DNA of 64,000 bases from a bacterium (GTDB taxonomy: Bacteria; SM23-31): assembly GCA_028278455.1 (NCBI GenBank), contig JANQEH010000249.1, positions 32,710-96,709 on the forward strand, given 5' to 3'. Made by a program: the position numbers and the translations under genes. Below, one piece after another: positions 20,455 through 28,800 of this stretch (its first letter is position 1; every line of letters begins with the position of its first letter). The notes under the pieces were generated by a model. It searched no databases. It saw only the letters and a list, made by a program, of their open reading frames with translations, and was not told the origin of the DNA.

Positions 20455-21129
20455 ATGAGAATACTGATAATAAATCCGAACAGCGATCCGGTAATGACAG
20501 AAACGATAAAAAAGGCTGCAGTACAGTATGCAGAAGGAGAATTTGAAGTAGAATGCATGCTTACACCGGGAGCGCCTAAATTCATCGAAACATATGAAGA
20601 TGATATTCAATGTGCCGATGGAATGCTGAAACTTGTCCGGGAAAATGAAGGCAGATTCGATGCCTTTATCGTAGCCTGTCATGACGATCCTAATCTCGAT
20701 GCAATAAAGGAGATCACAGATAAACCCGCTGTCGGGATTGGCGAGGCATCAATGAAAATAGCATCAATGCTCGGACACAAATTTTCGGTACTTTCAACTG
20801 ATATTCACTCTGTCCCAGGCAAGGAAGTCCTTGTAAGAAAGTATCATTTGCAGGACAAACTTGCTTCAGTAAAAGCTCCTGTTAGACCAATATCCGATCT
20901 CGCCGACTATATGTCTTTTTTGGAGACTGCTAAAGCGGCAATCAATGATGATCTGGCGGAGGTTATAGTACTGGGCTGTGCCGGGCTTGCCGGAATAGAT
21001 AAAAAACTCCAGAATGAACTCGGTATCCCTGTACTTGATGGAGTTGTATGTGCGTTGATAATAGCTTCAGGTCTCGTTAAATACGGTATATCCACAAGCA
21101 AACTGAGACTATACAATCCTGAGTATTGA
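20455..21129 (+). CDS. Asp/Glu/hydantoin racemase
   Basis: MRILIINPNSDPVMTETI..., FIVACHDDPNLDAI, VIVLGCAGLAG. Start taken at MRILII (20455) after TTGGAG. Confidence 0.88.
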   Translation: MRILIINPNSDPVMTETIKKAAVQYAEGEFEVECMLTPGAPKFIETYEDDIQCADGMLKLVRENEGRFDAFIVACHDDPNLDAIKEITDKPAVGIGEASMKIASMLGHKFSVLSTDIHSVPGKEVLVRKYHLQDKLASVKAPVRPISDLADYMSFLETAKAAINDDLAEVIVLGCAGLAGIDKKLQNELGIPVLDGVVCALIIASGLVKYGISTSKLRLYNPEY

Positions 21130-21336
21130 GAAACTCTATTCGATCTTCCTGAATATCAATGGGTTTAAGCTCAGATATATACTATCGAAGTACCTGAGCT
21201 GCCTAATTGAGGATCTGATCCCATTTCACTTTTAAAAAGATAACTCAAAAAAGTTGGAACATTTTTCTATTTTTATTGTATTACAATAATAATATTTATA
21301 TTGGTTTCCAAGAAATATAATTATCCGGGAGGTGTT

Positions 21337-21672
21337 ATGGATTTATTAACGAGACTGGAAGAGGTTATTCTGATGAGCATTTGGCGTTTGAAGGACGGAG
21401 CATACGGAGTTACCATTAACAGGGCTGTTTCAAAGGTTACGGAAAAAGAATATTCAATGGGAGCTTTGTATTTCTCTCTGGACCAACTGCTGAGAAAGGG
21501 ATTTGTGTCGAAAAGTTTTGGTGATCCAACTCCTGAAAGAGGAGGAAGAAGGAAGATCTATTATTACCTTACGAGGGAGGGGAAAAATGCACTTCAGACC
21601 GTAAGGGATCTCCAGAGCTCACTCTGGGAAGATGTACCGAAATTCGAATTTACAAATAATAAGAATCCATGA
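21337..21672 (+). CDS. PadR-family transcriptional regulator
   Basis: LEEVILMSIWRLKDGAYGVTI...SMGALYFSLDQLLRKGFVSKSFGDPTPERGGRRKIYYYLTREG; ATG 21337 after GGGAGGTG. Confidence 0.9.
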   Translation: MDLLTRLEEVILMSIWRLKDGAYGVTINRAVSKVTEKEYSMGALYFSLDQLLRKGFVSKSFGDPTPERGGRRKIYYYLTREGKNALQTVRDLQSSLWEDVPKFEFTNNKNP

Positions 21673-24287
21673 GTATCAATAAATACACTCCTCCAAAAAC
21701 GGCTGCTTTTATCCTGAAACTTATCTCAAAACCCGGTGAAAGCTTCGGTTCTATAGGAGATTTCGAGGAATTATTCAATGAGAAGATCAAACAGATGGGG
21801 ATCTTTAAAGCTAAGCTGTGGTATTGGTCTCAGATATTCAGATCAGCTCCCAGACTTTTCAGAAACAACACTTCCTGGAGTTTAATCATGTTTAGAAACT
21901 ACCTAAAGATCGCATTGAGGAATTTTAGCAGGAACAGGGTGTATTCATTTATAAATGTTTTCGGTCTTGCTATCGGGATCGCATGCTGTGTTTTAATATT
22001 ACTTTATGTCAATGATGAGCTGAGTTATGATAATTACCATAATAATGGTGATAGAATCCACAGGATACTTTCATTCAGTACTATTGGAGGTACAACAAGA
22101 CATTTCTCGATGTCGCCTCCAGCTCTCGCTCCGGAACTGGAAAGTACGATTCCGGAGGTTGAATCTTATGTTAGGATTTTCAACAGGTGGGAAAATGCGC
22201 AGATCAGAATTGATGATAGATCGATTATTGATTCGGGATTCCTGCTTACGGATTCAACCTTCTTCGAGATATTCAGCTTCGAGTTTATATCAGGAAGCCC
22301 CGAATCTGCGATCGATGAACCCAATACTGTCGTTCTGACCGAAAAAACAGCGAAGCGTCTATTTGGGGATGAGGATCCGATGGGGAAGATTATCCATTTT
22401 GAGCACATGAGAATGGAGAATGTCTTGGTTACGGGCATAATAAAAGAAGTCCCTGAGAATTCGCATTTCACATTCAACTATATCATGCCTGTTAATACAA
22501 TTCCATTCAAAAACAATGGTAATCCTGTATTCCTTGCTGAAAATTACTATTTCTTCGGGCATTCATACTTACTGCTGAACGAAAATGCTGATGTAAGAGA
22601 AGTCGAAAACAAGATAAGAGCGTCAGTTGACAAAAGATGGGGAGATATGCTGAGCCAGAGAGGTGTTACACGACAGTACCCTCTTCAGAAACTCAGCGAT
22701 ATATACCTTAGATCAGATTATGAAGCAGACATCGGTGAAATGGGAAATATAACCTACATATACCTGTTTTCTGCCATTGCTGTTTTTGTATTGATCATTG
22801 CATGCATGAATTTTATAAACCTTTCAACAGCACGTTCATTAAAAAGAGCCAGAGAAGTTGGATTGAGGAAAGTGTTCGGAGCATTTAAAAGTCAGCTGAT
22901 AAGACAGTTTCTCAGCGAGTCAATTGTCTTTTCGCTGATAGGTTTGATTCTGGGAATGTTGTTAATTTATTTGATACTTCCCGCTTTTAACGGATTTGTT
23001 GGAAAAGAATTCACGATCTCCAGTCTGAACAGTAAAGCTATTTATATCGGATTGATATTCATAATGACACTGACAGGATTAATCTCCGGCAGTTTTCCCG
23101 CATTCATCCTGTCGAGATTCAATCCGATAACAGTATTGAAAGGAAAGATCTTCGGTAAGTCCGGAAATTTCTCTTTAAGAAAGGTACTTGTTTTGTTCCA
23201 GTTCTCGATTTCCATATTTATGATAGTCAGCATTTTAATCATATTGAAACAGGTAGATTATTTGAAGAATAAAAATCTGGGATTCAATAGGGAGCAACTG
23301 ATCGTTGTTGATTCGTCAGGCCCCAGGAATAATGCTTTAAAGGATCGGCTGCTTCAGAATTCAAACATTCTTTCAGTATCTTTTTCCACAAGTGTACCCG
23401 GAGGATTTACTGGAGATAACACCTACCATCCTGAGGATATGAATCCTGGAGTAACATTCAGAGCATCTGTTCTTAACGTCGACTATGATTTCATAGATAC
23501 ATATGAAATGGAAATGGTTATGGGAAGAAATTTTTCCCGGAATTTCGCGACAGATTCTGCACAGGCAATAATCATCAATGAAAAAGCTTTGGAAAATATC
23601 GGTTGGAAAGAATCCCCGATAGGTAGGAAGATCTTCAATGTTGGCGACGGCAATATCCCCCGGACCATAATAGGTGTGATAAAGGATTTTCACCATAAAG
23701 GCCTTCAAGAAGAGATAAATCCAACAGTTTTGATCCCTACCCTCAGATTCTACAGTTATGTGAACATCAGGATCAAAAACGAAAATATTACAGACACTAT
23801 AAACTTCCTGGAAAACACATTCAAAGAAATGGATGAAAATTCCGAATTCAACTATTATTTTATTGACGATAATTTCAGGGATAGGTATCAGGCAGAAGAA
23901 AGAGTAAGAATGATCTATGTATATTTCGGTTTTCTTGCGATAGCAATTGCGTGTCTTGGACTTTATGGTCTTGCATCATATACTGCTGAGCAGCGGACAA
24001 AAGAGATAGGCATCAAGAAAACTCTTGGCGCAAATAATTACACTATAGTAAAAAACTTAACAGGTGAGTTCGTTATAGTGGTATTGGCGTCGAACATACT
24101 TGCCTGGCCGGCTGCTTTGATAATTATGAGTTCATGGCTTACCAATTTTGCATATAGAACGGATTTAGATGTTTCCATCTTCCTTACATCCGGATTAATC
24201 GCTCTTATAATTGCCCTGCTGACTGTAGGCTACCAGGCAATAAAAGCTGCCGGAACAGATCCCGTGATTTCCCTCAGACATGAGTAG
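21669..24287 (+). CDS. FtsX/MacB-type ABC transporter permease with N-terminal permease-prefix-like domain
   Basis: LKIALRNFSRNRVYSFINVFGLAIGIACCVLILLYVNDELSYDNYH, two FtsX membrane modules, TAEQRTKEIGIKKTLGA; ATGA overlap with the PadR gene. Confidence 0.93.
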   Translation: MSINKYTPPKTAAFILKLISKPGESFGSIGDFEELFNEKIKQMGIFKAKLWYWSQIFRSAPRLFRNNTSWSLIMFRNYLKIALRNFSRNRVYSFINVFGLAIGIACCVLILLYVNDELSYDNYHNNGDRIHRILSFSTIGGTTRHFSMSPPALAPELESTIPEVESYVRIFNRWENAQIRIDDRSIIDSGFLLTDSTFFEIFSFEFISGSPESAIDEPNTVVLTEKTAKRLFGDEDPMGKIIHFEHMRMENVLVTGIIKEVPENSHFTFNYIMPVNTIPFKNNGNPVFLAENYYFFGHSYLLLNENADVREVENKIRASVDKRWGDMLSQRGVTRQYPLQKLSDIYLRSDYEADIGEMGNITYIYLFSAIAVFVLIIACMNFINLSTARSLKRAREVGLRKVFGAFKSQLIRQFLSESIVFSLIGLILGMLLIYLILPAFNGFVGKEFTISSLNSKAIYIGLIFIMTLTGLISGSFPAFILSRFNPITVLKGKIFGKSGNFSLRKVLVLFQFSISIFMIVSILIILKQVDYLKNKNLGFNREQLIVVDSSGPRNNALKDRLLQNSNILSVSFSTSVPGGFTGDNTYHPEDMNPGVTFRASVLNVDYDFIDTYEMEMVMGRNFSRNFATDSAQAIIINEKALENIGWKESPIGRKIFNVGDGNIPRTIIGVIKDFHHKGLQEEINPTVLIPTLRFYSYVNIRIKNENITDTINFLENTFKEMDENSEFNYYFIDDNFRDRYQAEERVRMIYVYFGFLAIAIACLGLYGLASYTAEQRTKEIGIKKTLGANNYTIVKNLTGEFVIVVLASNILAWPAALIIMSSWLTNFAYRTDLDVSIFLTSGLIALIIALLTVGYQAIKAAGTDPVISLRHE

Positions 24288-24614
24288 GTATCCTGCACCT
24301 TGCTGGCGTAAAGTGGGGTATTTAGAATTTCGGAGATTGTAAATCAGGAACGGGAAAATTGCAGGAAAACAATTTCCTGTACCCGCATTTAACCGAAACA
24401 ATCCCCATGTATCTGACGTTTTATTAATGAAAAGATGAATATTTTTTGAAATAATTAAGTATATAGTATATAGAAGGTGCATGAAAAACAGTTTTTTTGA
24501 AAAATCTATTTTACTTAGGTCAATTTATCGTTATATTTGTCTATTACGCTTATCAGGACCTTGTGTTTATTTGAAATGCTCTTTAAAACCTGTTTATCCT
24601 AAAAAGGTGATATA

Positions 24615-24914
24615 ATGGGTGCGAATTTTAAAAATTTTGAAGTCGGTACGGCAAGCGGTGTTCTTGTTTATATCTTCTACGTGATTCTGGCAGCTATAGT
24701 CGGATTCATTTTATACAAGGTATTTTTATTCTACCAGGAACAGCGCAAATGGGCATGGCTTACCGATATGTGCAAAGAAAAGAAACTCAGCCAGAAGGAG
24801 CAGGCATATTTAAAAAATCTTGCCGTAAAGAAAAATTTTACAAGTGAAGATGATATTTACGGTTCCCTGTTCTCGCTGAATCTGCCGACACCGATAAAAC
24901 GCAAATTGCTTTAG
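24615..24914 (+). CDS. Small single-TM protein resembling the N-terminal region of the PilZ protein at 27672-28790
   Basis: AAGGTGA RBS; TM followed by QEQRKWAWLTDMCKEKKLSQKEQAYLKNLAVKK. Confidence 0.65.
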   Translation: MGANFKNFEVGTASGVLVYIFYVILAAIVGFILYKVFLFYQEQRKWAWLTDMCKEKKLSQKEQAYLKNLAVKKNFTSEDDIYGSLFSLNLPTPIKRKLL

Positions 24915-24945
24915 CAGAAAATCTACGGGATAGCGATCCAACAAG

Positions 24946-26211
24946 TCATTTTGTACGTGATTCTATCGTAGCAAGGAGTTTTAGCAAAGCTCTACCGCAG
25001 ATATTCCATGATTTTTCCCCAAATCCATTGATACCGATCAAATCCTCCCTGGTTTGAGGTACATTCTGAACAATTTCTTTTAGAACTCTATCCCGGAATA
25101 CCATAAATGCCGGAAGATCAAGCTCTCTGGCTTTTGCTCTGCGCAGATCCCTTATCTGATCGATCAGTTCAAGATCTATTTCATCACCGGGAGCTATTTT
25201 CAATTTTTTTGGCAATTCGAGAGTTTTGACCCCGGAGAGATCGAACATTTTGCGGCCGGAAGGACTGATTGAGATTGTAGGATATATTCCCCTTGTCTGT
25301 CTCAGGATTTTATCGGCACAGAGTTTTTCCAGAATCTCTCTGATATTCTTTCTGCGGACATCTCTCATCAGTGCAAATGTTTTTGCCCTGTAAAGCATAT
25401 ATGACCTAACTGTCACTGAAAACGTTCCTCTCAAAATATCGCATATCGTGTTTTTACCGAATTTCTCCCTGGTTTCAGTAATGCATACCAGTATTGTTTT
25501 TATTTTCTCCTTATCATCTCCGCGTCCGGAAGCTCGAGAAAGCTTCTTCTTACATAAGTCACAATTACCACATTCAGGGTACTTACCTTTCCCGAAAAAA
25601 TATGACTTAAGATATTTAATTCTGCATCCGGCCCTGAAACAATAATCATAAACATATTTCAGGGCTTCTAATTTCTTCGTCAGATCGGTATCTGTACCTG
25701 CCGTTTCTTCTGCCAGGATCTTTCGTTTTATGTACATGTCTTGTTCATCATACAGCAGAAAATGGTATGCAGTTATAGGCTGGATCAAATATTTCGTCAA
25801 TATCCGGATCATGGAATCAAGTGAATCAGGTATAAATTCATGAATTATAAACCTGAACTGCATTTCGACCGGGAGTTCTCTGCAGCTTGATTCATCGGTA
25901 ATAAACAGCTTCACCCGGCTTTTAAACAAATTCTCGAGTGATCTTTGATTATCTTCAAGGATTGAATCTACTGTGAAAACAGAGCATTTTACATTCGAAT
26001 CGTCAAGCAGCTCTGCTAAATACCTCGATTGCTCTGGATCATGAGATATAAGCATTCCAGGACCGTTGAACGTTTTCGCAATCTTAATTATCTTCGCTTC
26101 TTTTTCGCTTCCCGGTGATACATAAAACCTGATATCTGAGCCGGGAAAAGACCGGATAGAAAGAGCGGTATTCACAGTTTGAGATTGTGACCTGAACCTG
26201 TAATTGCTCAA
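24946..26211 (-). CDS. Degenerate RecQ-like protein: remnant second helicase domain + Zn-binding + winged helix + HRDC
   Basis: YDYCFRAGCRIKYLKSYFFGKGKYPECGNCDLC, RQC-like region, HRDC (RRAKARELDLPAFMVFRDRVLKEIVQNVPQTREDLIGINGFGEKSWNICGRALL); no Walker A/DExH domain. Confidence 0.8.
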   Translation of the reverse strand: MSNYRFRSQSQTVNTALSIRSFPGSDIRFYVSPGSEKEAKIIKIAKTFNGPGMLISHDPEQSRYLAELLDDSNVKCSVFTVDSILEDNQRSLENLFKSRVKLFITDESSCRELPVEMQFRFIIHEFIPDSLDSMIRILTKYLIQPITAYHFLLYDEQDMYIKRKILAEETAGTDTDLTKKLEALKYVYDYCFRAGCRIKYLKSYFFGKGKYPECGNCDLCKKKLSRASGRGDDKEKIKTILVCITETREKFGKNTICDILRGTFSVTVRSYMLYRAKTFALMRDVRRKNIREILEKLCADKILRQTRGIYPTISISPSGRKMFDLSGVKTLELPKKLKIAPGDEIDLELIDQIRDLRRAKARELDLPAFMVFRDRVLKEIVQNVPQTREDLIGINGFGEKSWNICGRALLKLLATIESRTK

Positions 26212-26236
26212 TAATCCTCCGGCAGATAATGTTTTT

Positions 26237-26815
26237 CTACTCGATATTAAGGGCCTTTTTTATCTCTGAGATCACAGCATCATTCTTCAATAATTCACCT
26301 TTTGCACTCCATAGGATAGTCTTGTCTTTTCCGACAAGAAAGTAAGATCTAATTGCTATCTTCATCCTCCTGTTAAATACTCCATAATTCCTGATGACCG
26401 TCTGATCGGGGAAATCGCTTAAAAGCGGAAATGATGATAATTCCAGTTCTTCTGCAAAAGCCCTGTTTGCTGCTGGAGTGTCTGAACTAATTCCGAAAAT
26501 CTGAATTTCAAGATCCAGAAACCTCTGGATCTCCTCCTCGAAACCGGAGAGTTCCGAGCGTCAGCCTCCTGTAAACGCCATAGGATAAAATGCGAGAAGT
26601 ACCGGTCCTTTGTCTAAAGCTTTATACAAGGAAAACTCTCTTTTATCCGGTTCTGCATCAATAGAGCTCCCCCGAAGTGTAAAATCCGGGGCTGTTTCGC
26701 CTGCCTGAAGAAATGCCTGTTGTGCTTCCTGTGCTTCAGGAGTACCTCCTCTATCAGAACAAGCTGCTGTTAAAAGCAAAATAGACGCAAAGGTTAAACA
26801 TGTTGATCTCAGCAT
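26237..26815 (-). CDS. Lipoprotein AhpC/TSA-type peroxiredoxin, probable selenoprotein (in-frame TGA at peroxidatic Cys position)
   Basis: Lipobox LTAAC; APDFTLRG..., LLAFYPMAFTGG-[TGA]-RSELSGFEEEIQRFLDLEIQIFGISSDTPAANRAFAEELELSSFPLLSDFPDQTVIRNYGVFN...IRSYFLVGKDKTILWS...KALNIE-TAG. The ORF track stops at the TGA (26561). Confidence 0.85.
26512..26534 (-). promoter_or_regulatory. Candidate bacterial SECIS stem-loop
   Basis: Minus strand GATCCAGA-GGTT-TCTGGATC perfect 8-bp hairpin, loop 37 nt after the TGA; an overlapping proximal alternative is TCTCC-GGTTTCGAGGA-GGAGA, starting 10 nt after the TGA. Confidence 0.5.
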
Positions 26816-26872
26816 AAAAGAACCTTTATATAATTTATATTAAAATCAAACTCAGTTTTGAAATAATCGCTA

Positions 26873-27670
26873 TTATTTGTACAGCTTTTTCTTCATCGAC
26901 AGGAACTTTTCAGCATTAGAAGTTAGGTCTTTGGCAGGGAGTGAAGCAATAATGGTTTTAGCATTATTTATCCTGTCTTCCGGCATGGGATGAGTAGAAA
27001 GCATCTTTTCCAGTGCCGATGGTTGTGTATTATGCAGGTTAGATAGTTTTTCGAAGAATGTTACAAGGCCGCTGGGATCATATCCTGCAGCATAAGAATA
27101 GTTCACACCGAGTCTGTCTGCTTCGAATTCATTTGATCTGCCGTACTTCAACATCCCGGCGCCTACTATAACGTCGGTAACCATTCTTTCAACCTGCCTG
27201 GTATCACCTCCAAGTGCCAACGCTATAACGAGTTGGTATCCATAGATACTCGTTAGTTTTTTCATTCCGTGTTTACCCACAACATGCCCGATTTCATGAG
27301 CAATTACACCGGCAACCTCCGCTTCATTATCCGCTTTCTTGAGAAGTCCCGAATAAAGGTATATGAATCCACCCGGCAGAGCGAATGCGTTCACAGTTGC
27401 TGAATCGTCAACGATTTTGAAAGAGTATTCGATATCCTGCCGATCGCATACACTTACCAGTTTGTTACCTACTTCACTGATATAATTCTGCCATTCCTCA
27501 TTATCAAGCAGAGTCAGCTGTTTTTCGATCTCTTTTGAAAACTCCTGCCCCATATTGACTTCCTGATCTGTGGAAAATATATTAGCGCCGCAGCTTATCA
27601 GGAATAACACAGGCAGAAACAGTACTGTATACAAGGATTTTACATTTCTTATGCATTCTGCAAATTTCAT
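26873..27670 (-). CDS. M48-family metalloprotease, lipoprotein
   Basis: VIAHEIGHVVGKHG (HExxH), EFEADRLGVNYSYAAGYDP; lipobox FLISC; ATG 27670 just after the PilZ gene stop. Confidence 0.92.
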   Translation of the reverse strand: MKFAECIRNVKSLYTVLFLPVLFLISCGANIFSTDQEVNMGQEFSKEIEKQLTLLDNEEWQNYISEVGNKLVSVCDRQDIEYSFKIVDDSATVNAFALPGGFIYLYSGLLKKADNEAEVAGVIAHEIGHVVGKHGMKKLTSIYGYQLVIALALGGDTRQVERMVTDVIVGAGMLKYGRSNEFEADRLGVNYSYAAGYDPSGLVTFFEKLSNLHNTQPSALEKMLSTHPMPEDRINNAKTIIASLPAKDLTSNAEKFLSMKKKLYK

Positions 27671-27671
27671 C

Positions 27672-28790
27672 TTACCTGGCTCCACCGTTATCTTTTTTCC
27701 AGTTTCTTTGAATATTAGATACATATTTAATTATCTCTTCCCTGTTCTGGTCAGAGACCATAATAAATTCAACAAAAATTTTATATCTTCGTTCCAAGTC
27801 TTTTACACGCACAATCCTGCCGAAAATATCCGTTAGTTTCTCTTTAGGCCTCAGAAGAAGCTCGATCCGGAGAATATCATCGGTTTCCAGGGATGGATTT
27901 TCAGTAAAGAATGAAATACCTCCACCGCTAATACTGACAACTGTACCGAGGAAATTTCCCGGCCTTGAAGTCCTTTTGAACACCTTATTTTCGATAAGCC
28001 CTTGCTTTTCTTCCGGATTGAGTTTATAAAATCTCCCGGTCAGTCTCGCATTTATCCTGTAAAAATGTCTTCTCTGTTTCCTGCTGATTTTGTTAGTATG
28101 TTCAAAAACGACAGTATGCTTGTCAATCTGATCTTTTACAGTAAGCGGAAACCTGTAACCGGCATCACCCTGTCTCCAGAAATAACCTTCGAATTTTTCC
28201 CCCTTTTGAAAAACGAAATGGAGATCTTTGTAGTCATCACTGATAAGAGTAAAATTCTCTGTCGTATTTTCTTCCACAAAGACATTTATATGTCTATTGC
28301 CGAATTCTGCAGGAATAGTGATCCTGATATTCTGCGCGTGTGGTATCGATCTTGTGGTTTTGATCTCATCTGAAGGATCAAAGTAGCGGTGAAAGAATTT
28401 TTCTCTGGTAGTCTCAAATGAATCCTGTGCCTCTTCCCTGTCAATTTCAGCATCCCATTGCTGAAAGGAAGCCATGAAATCCTTAACAAACCTGTCATAT
28501 TTCGAAACAGATTCTACTACACCTTGCGGAGTCTCCGGGGAATATTTCTGAGCAAGCCTGATTAACACTTCCGCCTCGAGATCCGATAGATCCCTTGCTT
28601 CCGCAAGTTTATTAAAGAGATACCATTCCCGTTGAAACCTTTGTTTTTTTCTTCTAAAATGGAGTATAATCTGAATTATAGAAACAATAATAACAATACA
28701 CAGTAAAACGATCCAGGAATAGAAAATCGTCTGCTGGCTAGGAGGTGTGATCCTGAAGAATTCTAATATGTATTTCCAGGAATCTTCCAT
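27672..28790 (-). CDS. PilZ domain-containing protein with N-terminal TM
   Basis: RKQRRHFYRINARLTGRFY ... GTVVSISGGGISFFTENPSLETDDILRIELLL (RxxxR / SxxG PilZ signatures). Confidence 0.85.
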   Translation of the reverse strand: MEDSWKYILEFFRITPPSQQTIFYSWIVLLCIVIIVSIIQIILHFRRKKQRFQREWYLFNKLAEARDLSDLEAEVLIRLAQKYSPETPQGVVESVSKYDRFVKDFMASFQQWDAEIDREEAQDSFETTREKFFHRYFDPSDEIKTTRSIPHAQNIRITIPAEFGNRHINVFVEENTTENFTLISDDYKDLHFVFQKGEKFEGYFWRQGDAGYRFPLTVKDQIDKHTVVFEHTNKISRKQRRHFYRINARLTGRFYKLNPEEKQGLIENKVFKRTSRPGNFLGTVVSISGGGISFFTENPSLETDDILRIELLLRPKEKLTDIFGRIVRVKDLERRYKIFVEFIMVSDQNREEIIKYVSNIQRNWKKDNGGAR

Positions 28791-28800
28791 GCTGGGTATC

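Noticed and set aside
26561-26815. 84-aa truncated peroxiredoxin pseudogene
   Set aside because: Only one in-frame TGA, exactly at the catalytic Cys, with intact homology and frame to a later TAG; Sec readthrough explains it better than decay
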